Assembly (NCBI RefSeq): GCF_014192225.1
Contig: NZ_JACHXS010000002.1
Location: forward strand, 682,001-746,000
Source of the DNA: Pseudoduganella umbonata
GTDB taxonomy: Bacteria > Pseudomonadota > Gammaproteobacteria > Burkholderiales > Burkholderiaceae_D
Length of the DNA: 64,000 nucleotides
Direction of reading: 5' to 3'
Of this stretch, positions 51,973 to 63,091 are shown piece by piece. The stretch's first letter is position 1; each line of letters begins with the position of its first letter. The notes beneath the pieces were generated by a model. It did no database searches, was not told the DNA's origin, and saw only the letters and a program-made list of their open reading frames with translations. The position numbers and the translations under genes were made by a program.

Positions 51973-53307
51973 ATGCGCCAGTTCTGTTTCACGCTGCGCG
52001 GCGTTGCCGCGGCGATCGCATTGCTCGCGGCCGGCCAGGCCGGCGCGCTGACGCTGACCCAGGCCTACGAGGCCGCGCTGCGCAACGATCCGCAATACCG
52101 CTCCGCCCTGGCCGAGAATGCCCAGGGCGTGGAGTACCGCAAGGTCGGCCGCTCGGCGCTGCTGCCATCCGTGTCGGCCAGCTACAGCCGCTACAAGAAC
52201 CGCTCCGACCTGACGCGCCATATCGGCACGCAGGAACAGATTACCCATCCGGAATACCTGTCGGGTTCCAGCACGGTGCAGTTGCGCCAGCCCCTGTTCA
52301 GTCTCGATGCGTGGGCCCGCTACAAGCAGGGCCAGGCGCAGAGCGACTCGTCCGCCGCCCAGTTTTCCGTGCGCACGCAGGAGCTGGTGCTGCGCGTGAT
52401 CGCCGCGTACACCGAGGCGCTGTTCGCGACCGAGCAGGTGCGGCTGGCGAAGATCCAGCGCGACGCGCTGGCCGAGCAGCGCAAGGTCAACGACCGCCTG
52501 TTCCAGAAAGGCGAGGGCACCCGCACCGACATGCTGGAAACGCAGGCCCGCCTGGACGTTTCCGAAGCCGCGCTGCTGGAGGCGGAAGACAACCTGGTGA
52601 CCGCACGGGCAACGCTGGCCGGCGTGATCGGCGGCGAGCCGGGCGAACTCGATGCGCTGGCACCGAATTTCCGCATCGTTCCCAGCACGGCGGGCGGCTT
52701 CGAGGCCTGGAAGGACATTGCACTGTCCAGCAACCCCACGCTGCAGGCGCGCACCTTCGCGGTGGAAGTGGCGCGGCAGGAAGTGAACAAGGCGCGCGCC
52801 GGGCACACGCCCCGGGTCGATTTCGTTGCCACCTACAGCAAGGCCAATGCGGAAACGCTGAATACCTATGACCAGGATTCGACGGCACGCGTGGTGGGCG
52901 TGCAGATCAACATCCCGCTGTACCAGGGCGGTTATGTCAGCGCCATCACGCGCCAGGCGGCGGCGGGGGCGGAAAAAGCACGGGCCGACCTGCAGGCCGA
53001 GAAGGACAAGGTGCTGGTCGACCTGCGCAAGCAGTACAGCGCCGTGGTCAGCGGCGTGTCGCGCATCCGCGCGCTGGAGAAAGCCGTGGAATCGGGGCGC
53101 CTGCTGGTCCAGGCCACCGAGCAGAGCATCAAGGGCGGCGTGCGCATCAACCTCGACCTGCTGAACGCGCAGCAGCAGCAGTTCACCAGCGAGCGCGACC
53201 TGGCGCAGGCGCGCTACAACTACCTGAACGCCCTGCTGCGCCTGCGCGCCGCCGCCGGCGTGCTGGGGCCGGACGACGTGCACGAGATCGGGTTGTACTT
53301 CCGCTGA
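51973..53307 (+). CDS. TolC-family outer-membrane channel of the type I secretion system
   Basis: 444-residue outer-membrane efflux protein. The signal peptide is RGVAAAIALLAAGQAGA, followed by the classic TolC start LTLTQAYEAALRNDPQYRSA. Two structural repeats of long helices and barrel strands follow (RQPLFSLDAWARYKQGQAQ and, in the second half, INIPLYQGGYVSAITRQAA). ATG 51973 sits 5 bases after GGAGGAG. It completes the ABC-HlyD-TolC set, so the exporter does not depend on a TolC encoded elsewhere. It is convergent with the GtrA-like gene. Confidence 0.94.
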   Translation: MRQFCFTLRGVAAAIALLAAGQAGALTLTQAYEAALRNDPQYRSALAENAQGVEYRKVGRSALLPSVSASYSRYKNRSDLTRHIGTQEQITHPEYLSGSSTVQLRQPLFSLDAWARYKQGQAQSDSSAAQFSVRTQELVLRVIAAYTEALFATEQVRLAKIQRDALAEQRKVNDRLFQKGEGTRTDMLETQARLDVSEAALLEAEDNLVTARATLAGVIGGEPGELDALAPNFRIVPSTAGGFEAWKDIALSSNPTLQARTFAVEVARQEVNKARAGHTPRVDFVATYSKANAETLNTYDQDSTARVVGVQINIPLYQGGYVSAITRQAAAGAEKARADLQAEKDKVLVDLRKQYSAVVSGVSRIRALEKAVESGRLLVQATEQSIKGGVRINLDLLNAQQQQFTSERDLAQARYNYLNALLRLRAAAGVLGPDDVHEIGLYFR

Positions 53308-53335
53308 CGGCCCGCGGCCGCCGGCGGCATCGTCC

Positions 53336-53740
53336 TCAGGGCGCGATGTCGCCGGCGCGCTGGCCGCGCACCAGCATGAACCGGTTCAGCAGGAACGACA
53401 CCGGGATCATCGCCACGCTGACGATCAGCGGCGCGATGGTGGACGGCACGTCCAGCCATTCGACCAGCACGGCCAGCATCGGCGCCGAGATCGCATACTG
53501 CGCCACGTAGATCATCGGATAGGCCAGGAAGGTGCGCCACGACAGCCGGGTGCGGAACACGAACAGCGTGTTCAGGCAATAGGCACAGACCACGCCGGCG
53601 ACGAACGCGAGGAAGTAGGCGGCCTGGTAGGGCAGCACCAGCTGCAGCAGCAGGTACAGCAGGTAGCCGCCCAGCGTATTGGCCGTGCCGGCGACGAGAA
53701 AGCGCAACTGCGGCGCGTACTGGATGGCGAGGCGCCGCAT
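53336..53740 (-). CDS. GtrA-family membrane protein
   Basis: 134 residues, four helices, with the typical GtrA pattern: FLVAGTANTLGGYLLYLLL, AYFLAFVAGVVCAYCLNTLFVF and a C-terminal LLNRFMLVRG. GtrA proteins are thought to help move undecaprenyl-linked sugars across the inner membrane for O-antigen or wall modification. A GtrB-type transferase is encoded at 25824-26777, but far from this gene. It lies 6 bases after the rhodanese gene on the same strand, so the two are probably cotranscribed. Confidence 0.85.
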   Translation of the reverse strand: MRRLAIQYAPQLRFLVAGTANTLGGYLLYLLLQLVLPYQAAYFLAFVAGVVCAYCLNTLFVFRTRLSWRTFLAYPMIYVAQYAISAPMLAVLVEWLDVPSTIAPLIVSVAMIPVSFLLNRFMLVRGQRAGDIAP

Positions 53741-53746
53741 GCGTGC

Positions 53747-54658
53747 TCAGGCCTGCTCTTTGCCGTGGCAGTGCGGGCAGGAGACGCCGTAGACGTATTC
53801 CGGCGCCAGTTGCTGGCGCGGCGTGACGATGGCGCGGCAGGCGAAGCATTGCACGGTTTCGGTCGGCTGCAGCTGCGGATTGAGCGCGGTACGGTAGTCG
53901 AACACGAAGCAGTCGCCCGTGTAATGGGCGCCGCCCACTTCCTCGAAATATTTCAGGATGCCGCCTTCGAGCTGGTAGACGTTGTCGTAGCCGATGTTCT
54001 GCATGTGGATCGCCGCCTTCTCGCAGCGGATGCCGCCGGTGCAGAACGTGACCACCGTCTTGCCCTCGAAGTCCGCCTTGTGCTCCTCGATCACTTGCGG
54101 GAACTCGGTGAACTTGCCGATGCGGTAGTCGACGGTGTTGTCGAACGTGCCCACGTCCACTTCGAAATCGTTGCGGGTGTCGACCATGACCACCGGCTTG
54201 CCATGGTCGTCATGGCCCTGGTCCAGCCAGCGCTTCAGGGTTTTCGCGTCGACGAACGGCGCGCGGCCTTCTTCCGGCTTGATCAGCGGCATGCGCATCG
54301 TGATGATTTCCGCCTTGATCTTCACCAGCATGCGCTTGTGCGACTGCTCGGCGGACAGGCTTTCCTTCACTTCCAGGTCGGCCAGGCGCGCATCGGCGCG
54401 TACCCAGGCGAGGTACCCGTCGATGTTTTCCCGCGTACCGGACAGGAACATGTTGATGCCCTCCGGCGTCAGCAGGATGGTGCCCTTCAGGCCGAGACGC
54501 TGCGTGATCTCCTGGTATTGCGGCCGGAGCTCCTCGAGGTTTTCCAGCGTGATGAATTTGTAGGCGGCGATATTGACGAACGGCGCGGCGGAAAGCGCCG
54601 CCGCATGTGACGAACCAGCGCCGGCCTGGACGGGGGCGCCGAGAGTGCTAGCTTGCAT
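53747..54658 (-). CDS. trhO: Rhodanese-family tRNA uridine hydroxylase TrhO (YceA type)
   Basis: 303 residues. The N-terminal acylphosphatase-like domain ([29 protein letters not shown]) is followed by a rhodanese domain with the active-site loop C206-T-G-G-I-R and a second cysteine C212. The C-terminus has two CXXC pairs (CFAC, CPHC) that should bind zinc. This matches the YceA/UPF0176 family, now named TrhO, which makes 5-hydroxyuridine at position 34 of tRNAs without needing prephenate. The start at 54658 leaves a 25-residue low-complexity N-terminus; a later start is possible. Confidence 0.92.
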   Translation of the reverse strand: MQASTLGAPVQAGAGSSHAAALSAAPFVNIAAYKFITLENLEELRPQYQEITQRLGLKGTILLTPEGINMFLSGTRENIDGYLAWVRADARLADLEVKESLSAEQSHKRMLVKIKAEIITMRMPLIKPEEGRAPFVDAKTLKRWLDQGHDDHGKPVVMVDTRNDFEVDVGTFDNTVDYRIGKFTEFPQVIEEHKADFEGKTVVTFCTGGIRCEKAAIHMQNIGYDNVYQLEGGILKYFEEVGGAHYTGDCFVFDYRTALNPQLQPTETVQCFACRAIVTPRQQLAPEYVYGVSCPHCHGKEQA

Positions 54659-54744
54659 ATGGAGTCAGAAAGGGAAAAGCGGAACAGCCGACATTATAAG
54701 CGTATCGGCAGCCAATCCCTGACGTTGCCGCGGTTTCCCGTTCT

Positions 54745-55320
54745 TTATGCAACGGCGCGGGAGCGGTGCCTGCGCCGTGCGAGCAATGCAGCCAGGCCAG
54801 CACCGGCCAGCAGCAGCGACGAAGGTTCGGGAACGGCCTGCTGCTGTTCTTCCGGCAGGCGCAGCGACCAGTTCGCATACGTGATGAGTGCCGAATTGGC
54901 ACTGTTGCCGAGCCCGATATAGGGCGCGATCAGGTCCAGGTACTGGGTCGCCGTGTTGGTGAATGCCGTGCCGGTCACGGAAACGGCGCCGACGTCGAAT
55001 GCGGTCACGATGGCGCAGGAGATCGGGTTCGAGCACCCGTTGGTGCGGCGCGGCGAGGTGTCGTAGATGCCCTGGAACACCAGCCGGTCCAGCGCGTCGG
55101 AGGCGGCCCAGCTGTCGTCGAACGAGTCGAACACCAGCCGGCTTTCGGCCTGGCGCGCGTCCGAGAACAGCACGTCGTATTGCCGGCCGCCGATCTCGAT
55201 GCCTTCGGCTCCCATCAGCACGCCGTCCTGGACGAGCAGGATGGGACTCGCATGGGCAGCGGCTTGCGTGCCCAGCAGCAGGGCGGCTTGAAGCAGGGAG
55301 TTTTTGACAAAGGTTCGCAC
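54745..55320 (-). CDS. PEP-CTERM sorting domain protein
   Basis: Exported protein of 191 residues. The GTG at 55320 was chosen because AAGGAG lies 5 bases upstream and it gives a clean signal peptide (SLLQAALLLGTQAAAHA). The mature part (LLVQDGVLMGAEGIEIGGRQYDV) has no recognised domain. It contains one close cysteine pair (TNGCSNPISC). The C-terminal sorting signal is VPEPSSLLLAGAGLAALL followed by arginines. It is a single gene, upstream of and divergent from dnaE. The function is unknown. Confidence 0.82.
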   Translation of the reverse strand: MRTFVKNSLLQAALLLGTQAAAHASPILLVQDGVLMGAEGIEIGGRQYDVLFSDARQAESRLVFDSFDDSWAASDALDRLVFQGIYDTSPRRTNGCSNPISCAIVTAFDVGAVSVTGTAFTNTATQYLDLIAPYIGLGNSANSALITYANWSLRLPEEQQQAVPEPSSLLLAGAGLAALLARRRHRSRAVA

Positions 55321-55525
55321 GATGGCTCCTTGTGGTGGATACCGACAGTTAAGCAAGCGCGATGCCAGATCAATAATTGTGAGAAGAATCAACAGCGTGC
55401 TTGAGTTGGCTCAAATGCGCGGCCTTGAAATGTAAAATTTCTCGACAGTGCCAGGTTGGCCGGTAGTACCTCAACGGCGGTAAAATAGCGCCTTCGCCGC
55501 ACCAAGCCATCGCCCAATCGACCCC

Positions 55526-59086
<3,561 letters not shown>

Positions 59087-59191
59087 GAAAGTTGCCGGAA
59101 AAATGGGGTACGTCCCCATTTTTCAGGAAATGTTTCTCTAAAAATGGGGTGATACGGCAACCCGGCGTACCCCATTTTTAGAGCAACTTTT
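59087..59191. repeat. Palindromic GGGG/CCCC element, copy C (double hairpin)
   Basis: AAAAATGGGG (59099-59108) pairs with CCCCATTTTT (59114-59123) around TACGT. CTCTAAAAATGGGG (59136-59149) pairs with 59170-59183 around a 20-base loop. The outer ends AAAGTTGC (59089-59096) and GCAACTTT (59183-59190) are also inverted. The element fills the whole gap between the convergent dnaE and glycosyltransferase genes, where it may stop transcription from both sides. Confidence 0.9.
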
Positions 59192-60228
59192 TAGCGGGTG
59201 CGCGGGGCGCGCACGGCGGCGACGAGGTTGCGGACGAATGCCTTCATGTCGAACCGGTCGTCGAACGCATGCAGGGCCCGGTCGGCCATCTGCGCGGTGT
59301 AGGGCGCATCGCCGAGCAGTTGCACGATGGCGGCGCGCATCGCGGCAACGTCGCCCTGCGGCACCAGCAGCGCCTCGTTGCCGTCGCTGACATAGTCCTC
59401 GACCGTCAGCGTGCGCGTGATGACGGTGGCCTTGTTGAAGGCCATCGCCTGCAGGAGCACCATCTGGCCGGCCGAGATGTCGGCCACGCCCAGCGGCACC
59501 ACCACGAAACGCGCGTTTTTCAGCTGTTCGACATAGTCGCCGTCGTAGCAGTTGCGCAGCACCTTCACGTTGGGCGGAATCGCCAGGCCGGCGAGCGGCT
59601 TGTCGTTGTCGCAGACCACGTGCAGGTCGATCGGCAGGCCGGCCATCGCGGCGAACAGCGTGCCGTAGTCGCGGCCGGAGCGGCCGGCGGTCAGGATGTA
59701 CGGCGAATCCGCCGCTTCCGGCAATTCCTCGCGCCCGTAGATGTGGGTGCCGTGCGGGATATAGAACACTTCGGTGCGGCCGTTCGCGAACAGCTCGCTG
59801 TAGCGTTCGCGCTCCTTCTTCGAGTGGCAGATTACCTTGTCGACAAACGACATCACAAAGCGGAAGTACAGCAGGCGCAGGCGGTTCAGCAGCGGATGAC
59901 TGCGCGGTGTGAGGATGAAACCCAGCAGCACGATCTGCGTGCGGCGCGAGAACAGGGCACGCAGCGGCGCGAAGATCAGCACTTCGATATCCGAACCCAG
60001 CACCACCGCTTCCGGATGCGTGCGGCTCGTGATCAGCGAACGGATGGCGGCGCGCAGCGCGAACCACGCCAGTTTCGGCCAGCCGACGAACAGCAGCTTG
60101 AGCCGCGAGTGATAGCGAAAGCGCACATCGTCCGCGAACAGCCGGTAATCGACGCCAAGTTCTTTCAGGCCGAGCGCGAACGGCGAACGCGTACCGTCCT
60201 TCGTATAGGTGGGGAAAAAGTGGATCAC
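59191..60228 (-). CDS. GT4-like glycosyltransferase
   Basis: 345-residue protein of GT-B type. The N-terminal half has VVLGSDIEVLIFAPLRALFS and KVICHSKKERERYSEL. The C-terminal half has SPYILTAGRSGRDYGTLF and LVPQGDVAAMRAAIVQLL. The usual E-G-F-G motif is replaced by VVVPLGVADISAGQMVLLQAMAF, so it belongs to a divergent branch. It probably acts in LPS or exopolysaccharide synthesis, given the ligase and heptosyltransferase genes to its right. It is a single gene, with its stop inside the repeat between it and dnaE. Confidence 0.8.
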   Translation of the reverse strand: MIHFFPTYTKDGTRSPFALGLKELGVDYRLFADDVRFRYHSRLKLLFVGWPKLAWFALRAAIRSLITSRTHPEAVVLGSDIEVLIFAPLRALFSRRTQIVLLGFILTPRSHPLLNRLRLLYFRFVMSFVDKVICHSKKERERYSELFANGRTEVFYIPHGTHIYGREELPEAADSPYILTAGRSGRDYGTLFAAMAGLPIDLHVVCDNDKPLAGLAIPPNVKVLRNCYDGDYVEQLKNARFVVVPLGVADISAGQMVLLQAMAFNKATVITRTLTVEDYVSDGNEALLVPQGDVAAMRAAIVQLLGDAPYTAQMADRALHAFDDRFDMKAFVRNLVAAVRAPRTR

Positions 60229-60407
60229 GGCGGGCCCTGTGACGGTTGGGGAATTAACAAAGACGCATTACCAATTTGTTAATTGTAACCCGTTGAAACC
60301 GCCAGCGAACGCCGCGGCGGCGCGCGGCGGAGGCCCGGCGTTGCGCCAGCACAGCGCAAGCACTTCTGCAAGGCATCCGGCACCGGCCGGATACCCCGTG
60401 GGCCAGC

Positions 60408-60638
60408 TTACATGTCTTTCAGGCCGGTGATCGCATAGCCCTTGGTGCCGATCTGTTCGGGCAGATGTTCGATATGGAAGTCGGGCAGTGTGTCGGCGTC
60501 GTCGTCGACTTCCAGCGCTTTGGCTTCCGGTTCCCAGTCAGTATTGATTGCTTCCTGCGGGATCGGCTTTCCTTCCGGCACAGCCAGATAGGAAAAGATG
60601 CCATCGTGTTCGGGTCGTCGGTAAATATCCAGGCGCAT
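60408..60638 (-). CDS. Small conserved-looking hypothetical protein
   Basis: 76 residues, acidic in its second half: MRLDIYRRPEHDGIFSYLAV, then PEGKPIPQEAINTDW, and a C-terminal GTKGYAITGL. I believe similar small proteins (perhaps DUF6139) occur in related betaproteobacteria, but this cannot be verified here. There is no signal peptide or membrane helix. GAGGAACC lies shortly before the start. A 12-bp repeat array lies 47 bases upstream. The function is unknown. Confidence 0.65.
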   Translation of the reverse strand: MRLDIYRRPEHDGIFSYLAVPEGKPIPQEAINTDWEPEAKALEVDDDADTLPDFHIEHLPEQIGTKGYAITGLKDM

Positions 60639-60951
60639 TGCGGTTCCTCCTCGTTGGGTTGCTCTTGCGTTTTCCGATGCGTGCGCTGATGAGTTCGCTG
60701 ATGAGCTCGCTCACGAGTTTGCTCAAAAGTTTGCTCACGAGTTTGCTCACAAGCTTGCTCAAATTCACGCATGTTGAATGAGTAGCCAGCTTGGCAGTAC
60801 CCGCATGCAAGATCAGTTCGGTACCGCACACGCCGCCGTTACCCGTTCGATTGTACTCCGCACCCGATGGGCCGCCGTTCCGGATGGCCGAGCGGCCCGG
60901 GATGGGCATCGCGGCGCCGCGCCATGCCGGTCCGAGGCGCATTTTGCCTGC
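60639..60951. other. Gene-poor gap with repeat array
   Basis: 313 bases without a convincing gene. The array at 60685-60756 occupies the left part. All three minus-strand frames stay open across the array, which is a by-product of the 12-base period. Nothing else recognisable is seen. Confidence 0.5.
60685..60756. repeat. 12-bp tandem array upstream of the small hypothetical gene
   Basis: Six units of consensus GCTCACGAGTTT (60685, 60697, 60709, 60721, 60733, 60745), with a seventh decayed unit. It lies 47 bases upstream of the small protein's start on the minus strand. It has the same period as the arrays at 17157 and 39890 but a different unit sequence. Confidence 0.85.
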
Positions 60952-61788
60952 TCATTTTGCCAGTTCGGCCGCCAGTTCATGCAGGCCCGCGGTGGCCAGC
61001 ATGGTGCCGTCCGCGGCGCGCTGCAGCACCACCTTGCGGTTCGAGCTTTCCTGGTCGCGCTGGTTTTCGCGGTGCCACAGGTGATACACCTCGGTGGCGA
61101 AGGCGCCGTCCTTGCGCAGCACGCCGGCATTGAACAGCCGCACCACCAGGTCGGAATCCTCGTGGCCCCAGCCCGTGAAGCTCTCATCGAAGCCGTTGAC
61201 GCGATCCAGGTCGCGGCGCCAGACCGCCAGGTTGCAGCTCTTGATGCGCCGCCAGCTGAACTTGCGCCGCTCGCGGCCGGCGTCCGGCAGCACCAGCACC
61301 GTTTGCAGGAACTTGTTGAAGTCGCCGGCCAGCCTGAGCTTCAGCCGGTCGATCGCGCCGAGCCGGTGCAAGTCGATGTGCGCATCGAGCAGCGTGCGGG
61401 TGTACCGCTCGGACAGCAGCACGCGGCTGCCGGAAACGAGGAATCCGGGGCGCGCCAGCTTGCGGTGCTGCGATACGAAGTTCTTTTCGGGGATGCAGTC
61501 GCCGTCCAGGAACACGATGTAGTCGCCACTGGCGGCCAGCGTGCCCAGGTTGCGCACGCGCGCCGCGCGGAAGCCCTGGTCCGCCTGCCATACGTGCTGC
61601 AACGGCACCGGCGCGCGCCGGCGCAGCGCTTCCACGCAGTCCCGTGTGTTGTTCGTGGAGCCGTCATCAGCGATAATGATTTCGAAATGCGGGTCATCCT
61701 GTGCAAAGCAGGCTTCGATCACGGCCGCCAGCGCGTCCGGGCGGTTATAGGTCGTGACAATGACAGAGATTTTTGACGCTGGTTGCAT
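60952..61788 (-). CDS. Family 2 glycosyltransferase (GT-A), LPS or chondroitin-polymerase-like
   Basis: 278 residues. The GT-A fold begins KISVIVTTYNRPDALAAVIEA. It has the metal-binding region IIIADDGSTNNT and then YIVFLDGDCIPEKNFV, and near the C-terminus NGFDESFTGWGHEDSDLVVRL, a motif (FxGWGxED) of GT2 enzymes with a galactosyltransferase-like C-terminal part. No membrane helix is present. The ATG at 61788 is only 28 bases from the divergent O-antigen ligase start. It probably adds a sugar to the LPS core. Confidence 0.87.
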   Translation of the reverse strand: MQPASKISVIVTTYNRPDALAAVIEACFAQDDPHFEIIIADDGSTNNTRDCVEALRRRAPVPLQHVWQADQGFRAARVRNLGTLAASGDYIVFLDGDCIPEKNFVSQHRKLARPGFLVSGSRVLLSERYTRTLLDAHIDLHRLGAIDRLKLRLAGDFNKFLQTVLVLPDAGRERRKFSWRRIKSCNLAVWRRDLDRVNGFDESFTGWGHEDSDLVVRLFNAGVLRKDGAFATEVYHLWHRENQRDQESSNRKVVLQRAADGTMLATAGLHELAAELAK

Positions 61789-61816
61789 GAAGTCGGCGCG
61801 CCCCACAAGAACATTG

Positions 61817-63091
61817 ATGAATAAAAATATTGCAAGGCAAGCCGACGACGTTACACCTGTAGCCGCTGTTTCCACTGTTGCCGCCATTACCGTCAATTGC
61901 CTGGTCTTCCTCCTGCCCTTCCTGACCCTGATCACCAATGCCGGCGTTGGCCTGTGCAGCTTCGGGTTCCTGCTGGCGGCGATCTGGTGCCACAGGCAGG
62001 GCCTGCCGGAGTTCCGGCGTCATCTTAACGACATCCGCGGCGTTTTGACAGCTTTCGCCGCAGCCTGCCTGTTTGCCGGCCTGACCGTGCTGCTGCACGC
62101 CGAGGTCTACCTGCGCAACTTCGAGAAGCCCAGCCGCATGCTGCTTGCCGCCACCGCGATTATGGCCGTGCTCGCTTGCCGGCCGAGCCGCATGGCCTTG
62201 TGGTGGGGCCTGATCGGCGGCGCCGTCGGCGGCGCCTGCCTGGCCGGCTACCAGCGCTGGGTCCTCCACATCGACCGGCCCGGCGGCTTGATGAATGCGA
62301 TCACGTTCGGCGACATCGTGCTGTGCATGGGCCTGATGTGCCTGGCCGCGGTACTGGATTTCCGCGGCCGGCAACGCCTCTGGCCCGCGCTTGGCGTGGT
62401 GGCCGGCCTGATCGGTACGCTTGCCACCGGCACGCGCGGCGGCTGGGTGGCCATCGTGTTCGCGGCACTGCTGTTCCTCAAGTATGGCCACTACCTGCGC
62501 GGCCGGTTCGCCAAGGGCGCCGCCGCGCTGGTGGCGGTGCTGATGATCGGCGCCTATTTCGTGCCCCAGAGCGGCATGAGCGAACGGCTGGAGCAGGGCG
62601 TCAGCGACGTGCAAACGTATTTCAGCGGCGGCAGCGCGTTCACCAACGTGGGCGTGCGGCTGGAATTGTGGAAGGGCGCCGTGCTGCTGGCCGCGCGCGA
62701 TCCGTGGATGCCGAACAGCCAGGAACAGGTGAAAGCCGAACTCGGCGAACTGGTGGCCGCCGGCACGCTGCAGCCGTTCGTGCTGGAGGCCGAGCATTTT
62801 CACAACGATGCATTGCAGGCCCTCGTGTTCGGCGGCGTGCTGGGCCTGATGTGCTGGTTCGGCACGCTGCTGCTGCCGTTCCTGTTCTTCCTGCGCATGC
62901 TGCACTCGCATGAATCGGCACCGCCCGCACTGGTGTCGGCGGCGCTGGCCGGACTGCTTCTGGTGCTGAGCTACTTCAGTTTCGGCCTGACGGAAGTGAT
63001 CTTCTGGTCCATGCGCAGCGCGATGTTCTATGCGCTGATGCTGTTCATGCTGGTGGGCCTGTGCCTGAATGCCCGTGAAGGAAAGCAGTGA
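61817..63091 (+). CDS. waaL: O-antigen ligase family membrane protein
   Basis: 424 residues with about 11 helices and a large periplasmic loop. Family features are LATGTRGGWVAIVFA (conserved Arg) and HFHNDALQALVFGGVLG (conserved His) on either side of the loop. This fits the WaaL/Wzy_C family, which joins undecaprenyl-linked O-chains to lipid A-core in the periplasm. ATG 61817 was chosen so that the N-terminus starts shortly before helix 1. With an ABC-dependent O-antigen locus in the same window, ligase is more likely than Wzy polymerase. The stop overlaps the next start (TGATG). Confidence 0.88.
   Translation: MNKNIARQADDVTPVAAVSTVAAITVNCLVFLLPFLTLITNAGVGLCSFGFLLAAIWCHRQGLPEFRRHLNDIRGVLTAFAAACLFAGLTVLLHAEVYLRNFEKPSRMLLAATAIMAVLACRPSRMALWWGLIGGAVGGACLAGYQRWVLHIDRPGGLMNAITFGDIVLCMGLMCLAAVLDFRGRQRLWPALGVVAGLIGTLATGTRGGWVAIVFAALLFLKYGHYLRGRFAKGAAALVAVLMIGAYFVPQSGMSERLEQGVSDVQTYFSGGSAFTNVGVRLELWKGAVLLAARDPWMPNSQEQVKAELGELVAAGTLQPFVLEAEHFHNDALQALVFGGVLGLMCWFGTLLLPFLFFLRMLHSHESAPPALVSAALAGLLLVLSYFSFGLTEVIFWSMRSAMFYALMLFMLVGLCLNAREGKQ

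Noticed and set aside
54635..54645. TGTGACGAACC at about 54606 as a fourth CRP-type site
   Set aside because: Only one half-site is present (TGTGA without TCACA), and it lies inside the trhO coding region.
60419..60942. Minus-strand frames with repeated peptides (for example EQTREQTFEQT) across 60685-60756
   Set aside because: The 12-bp array is open in several frames at once, so repeat peptides are automatic. No start signals or flanking domain support a gene.
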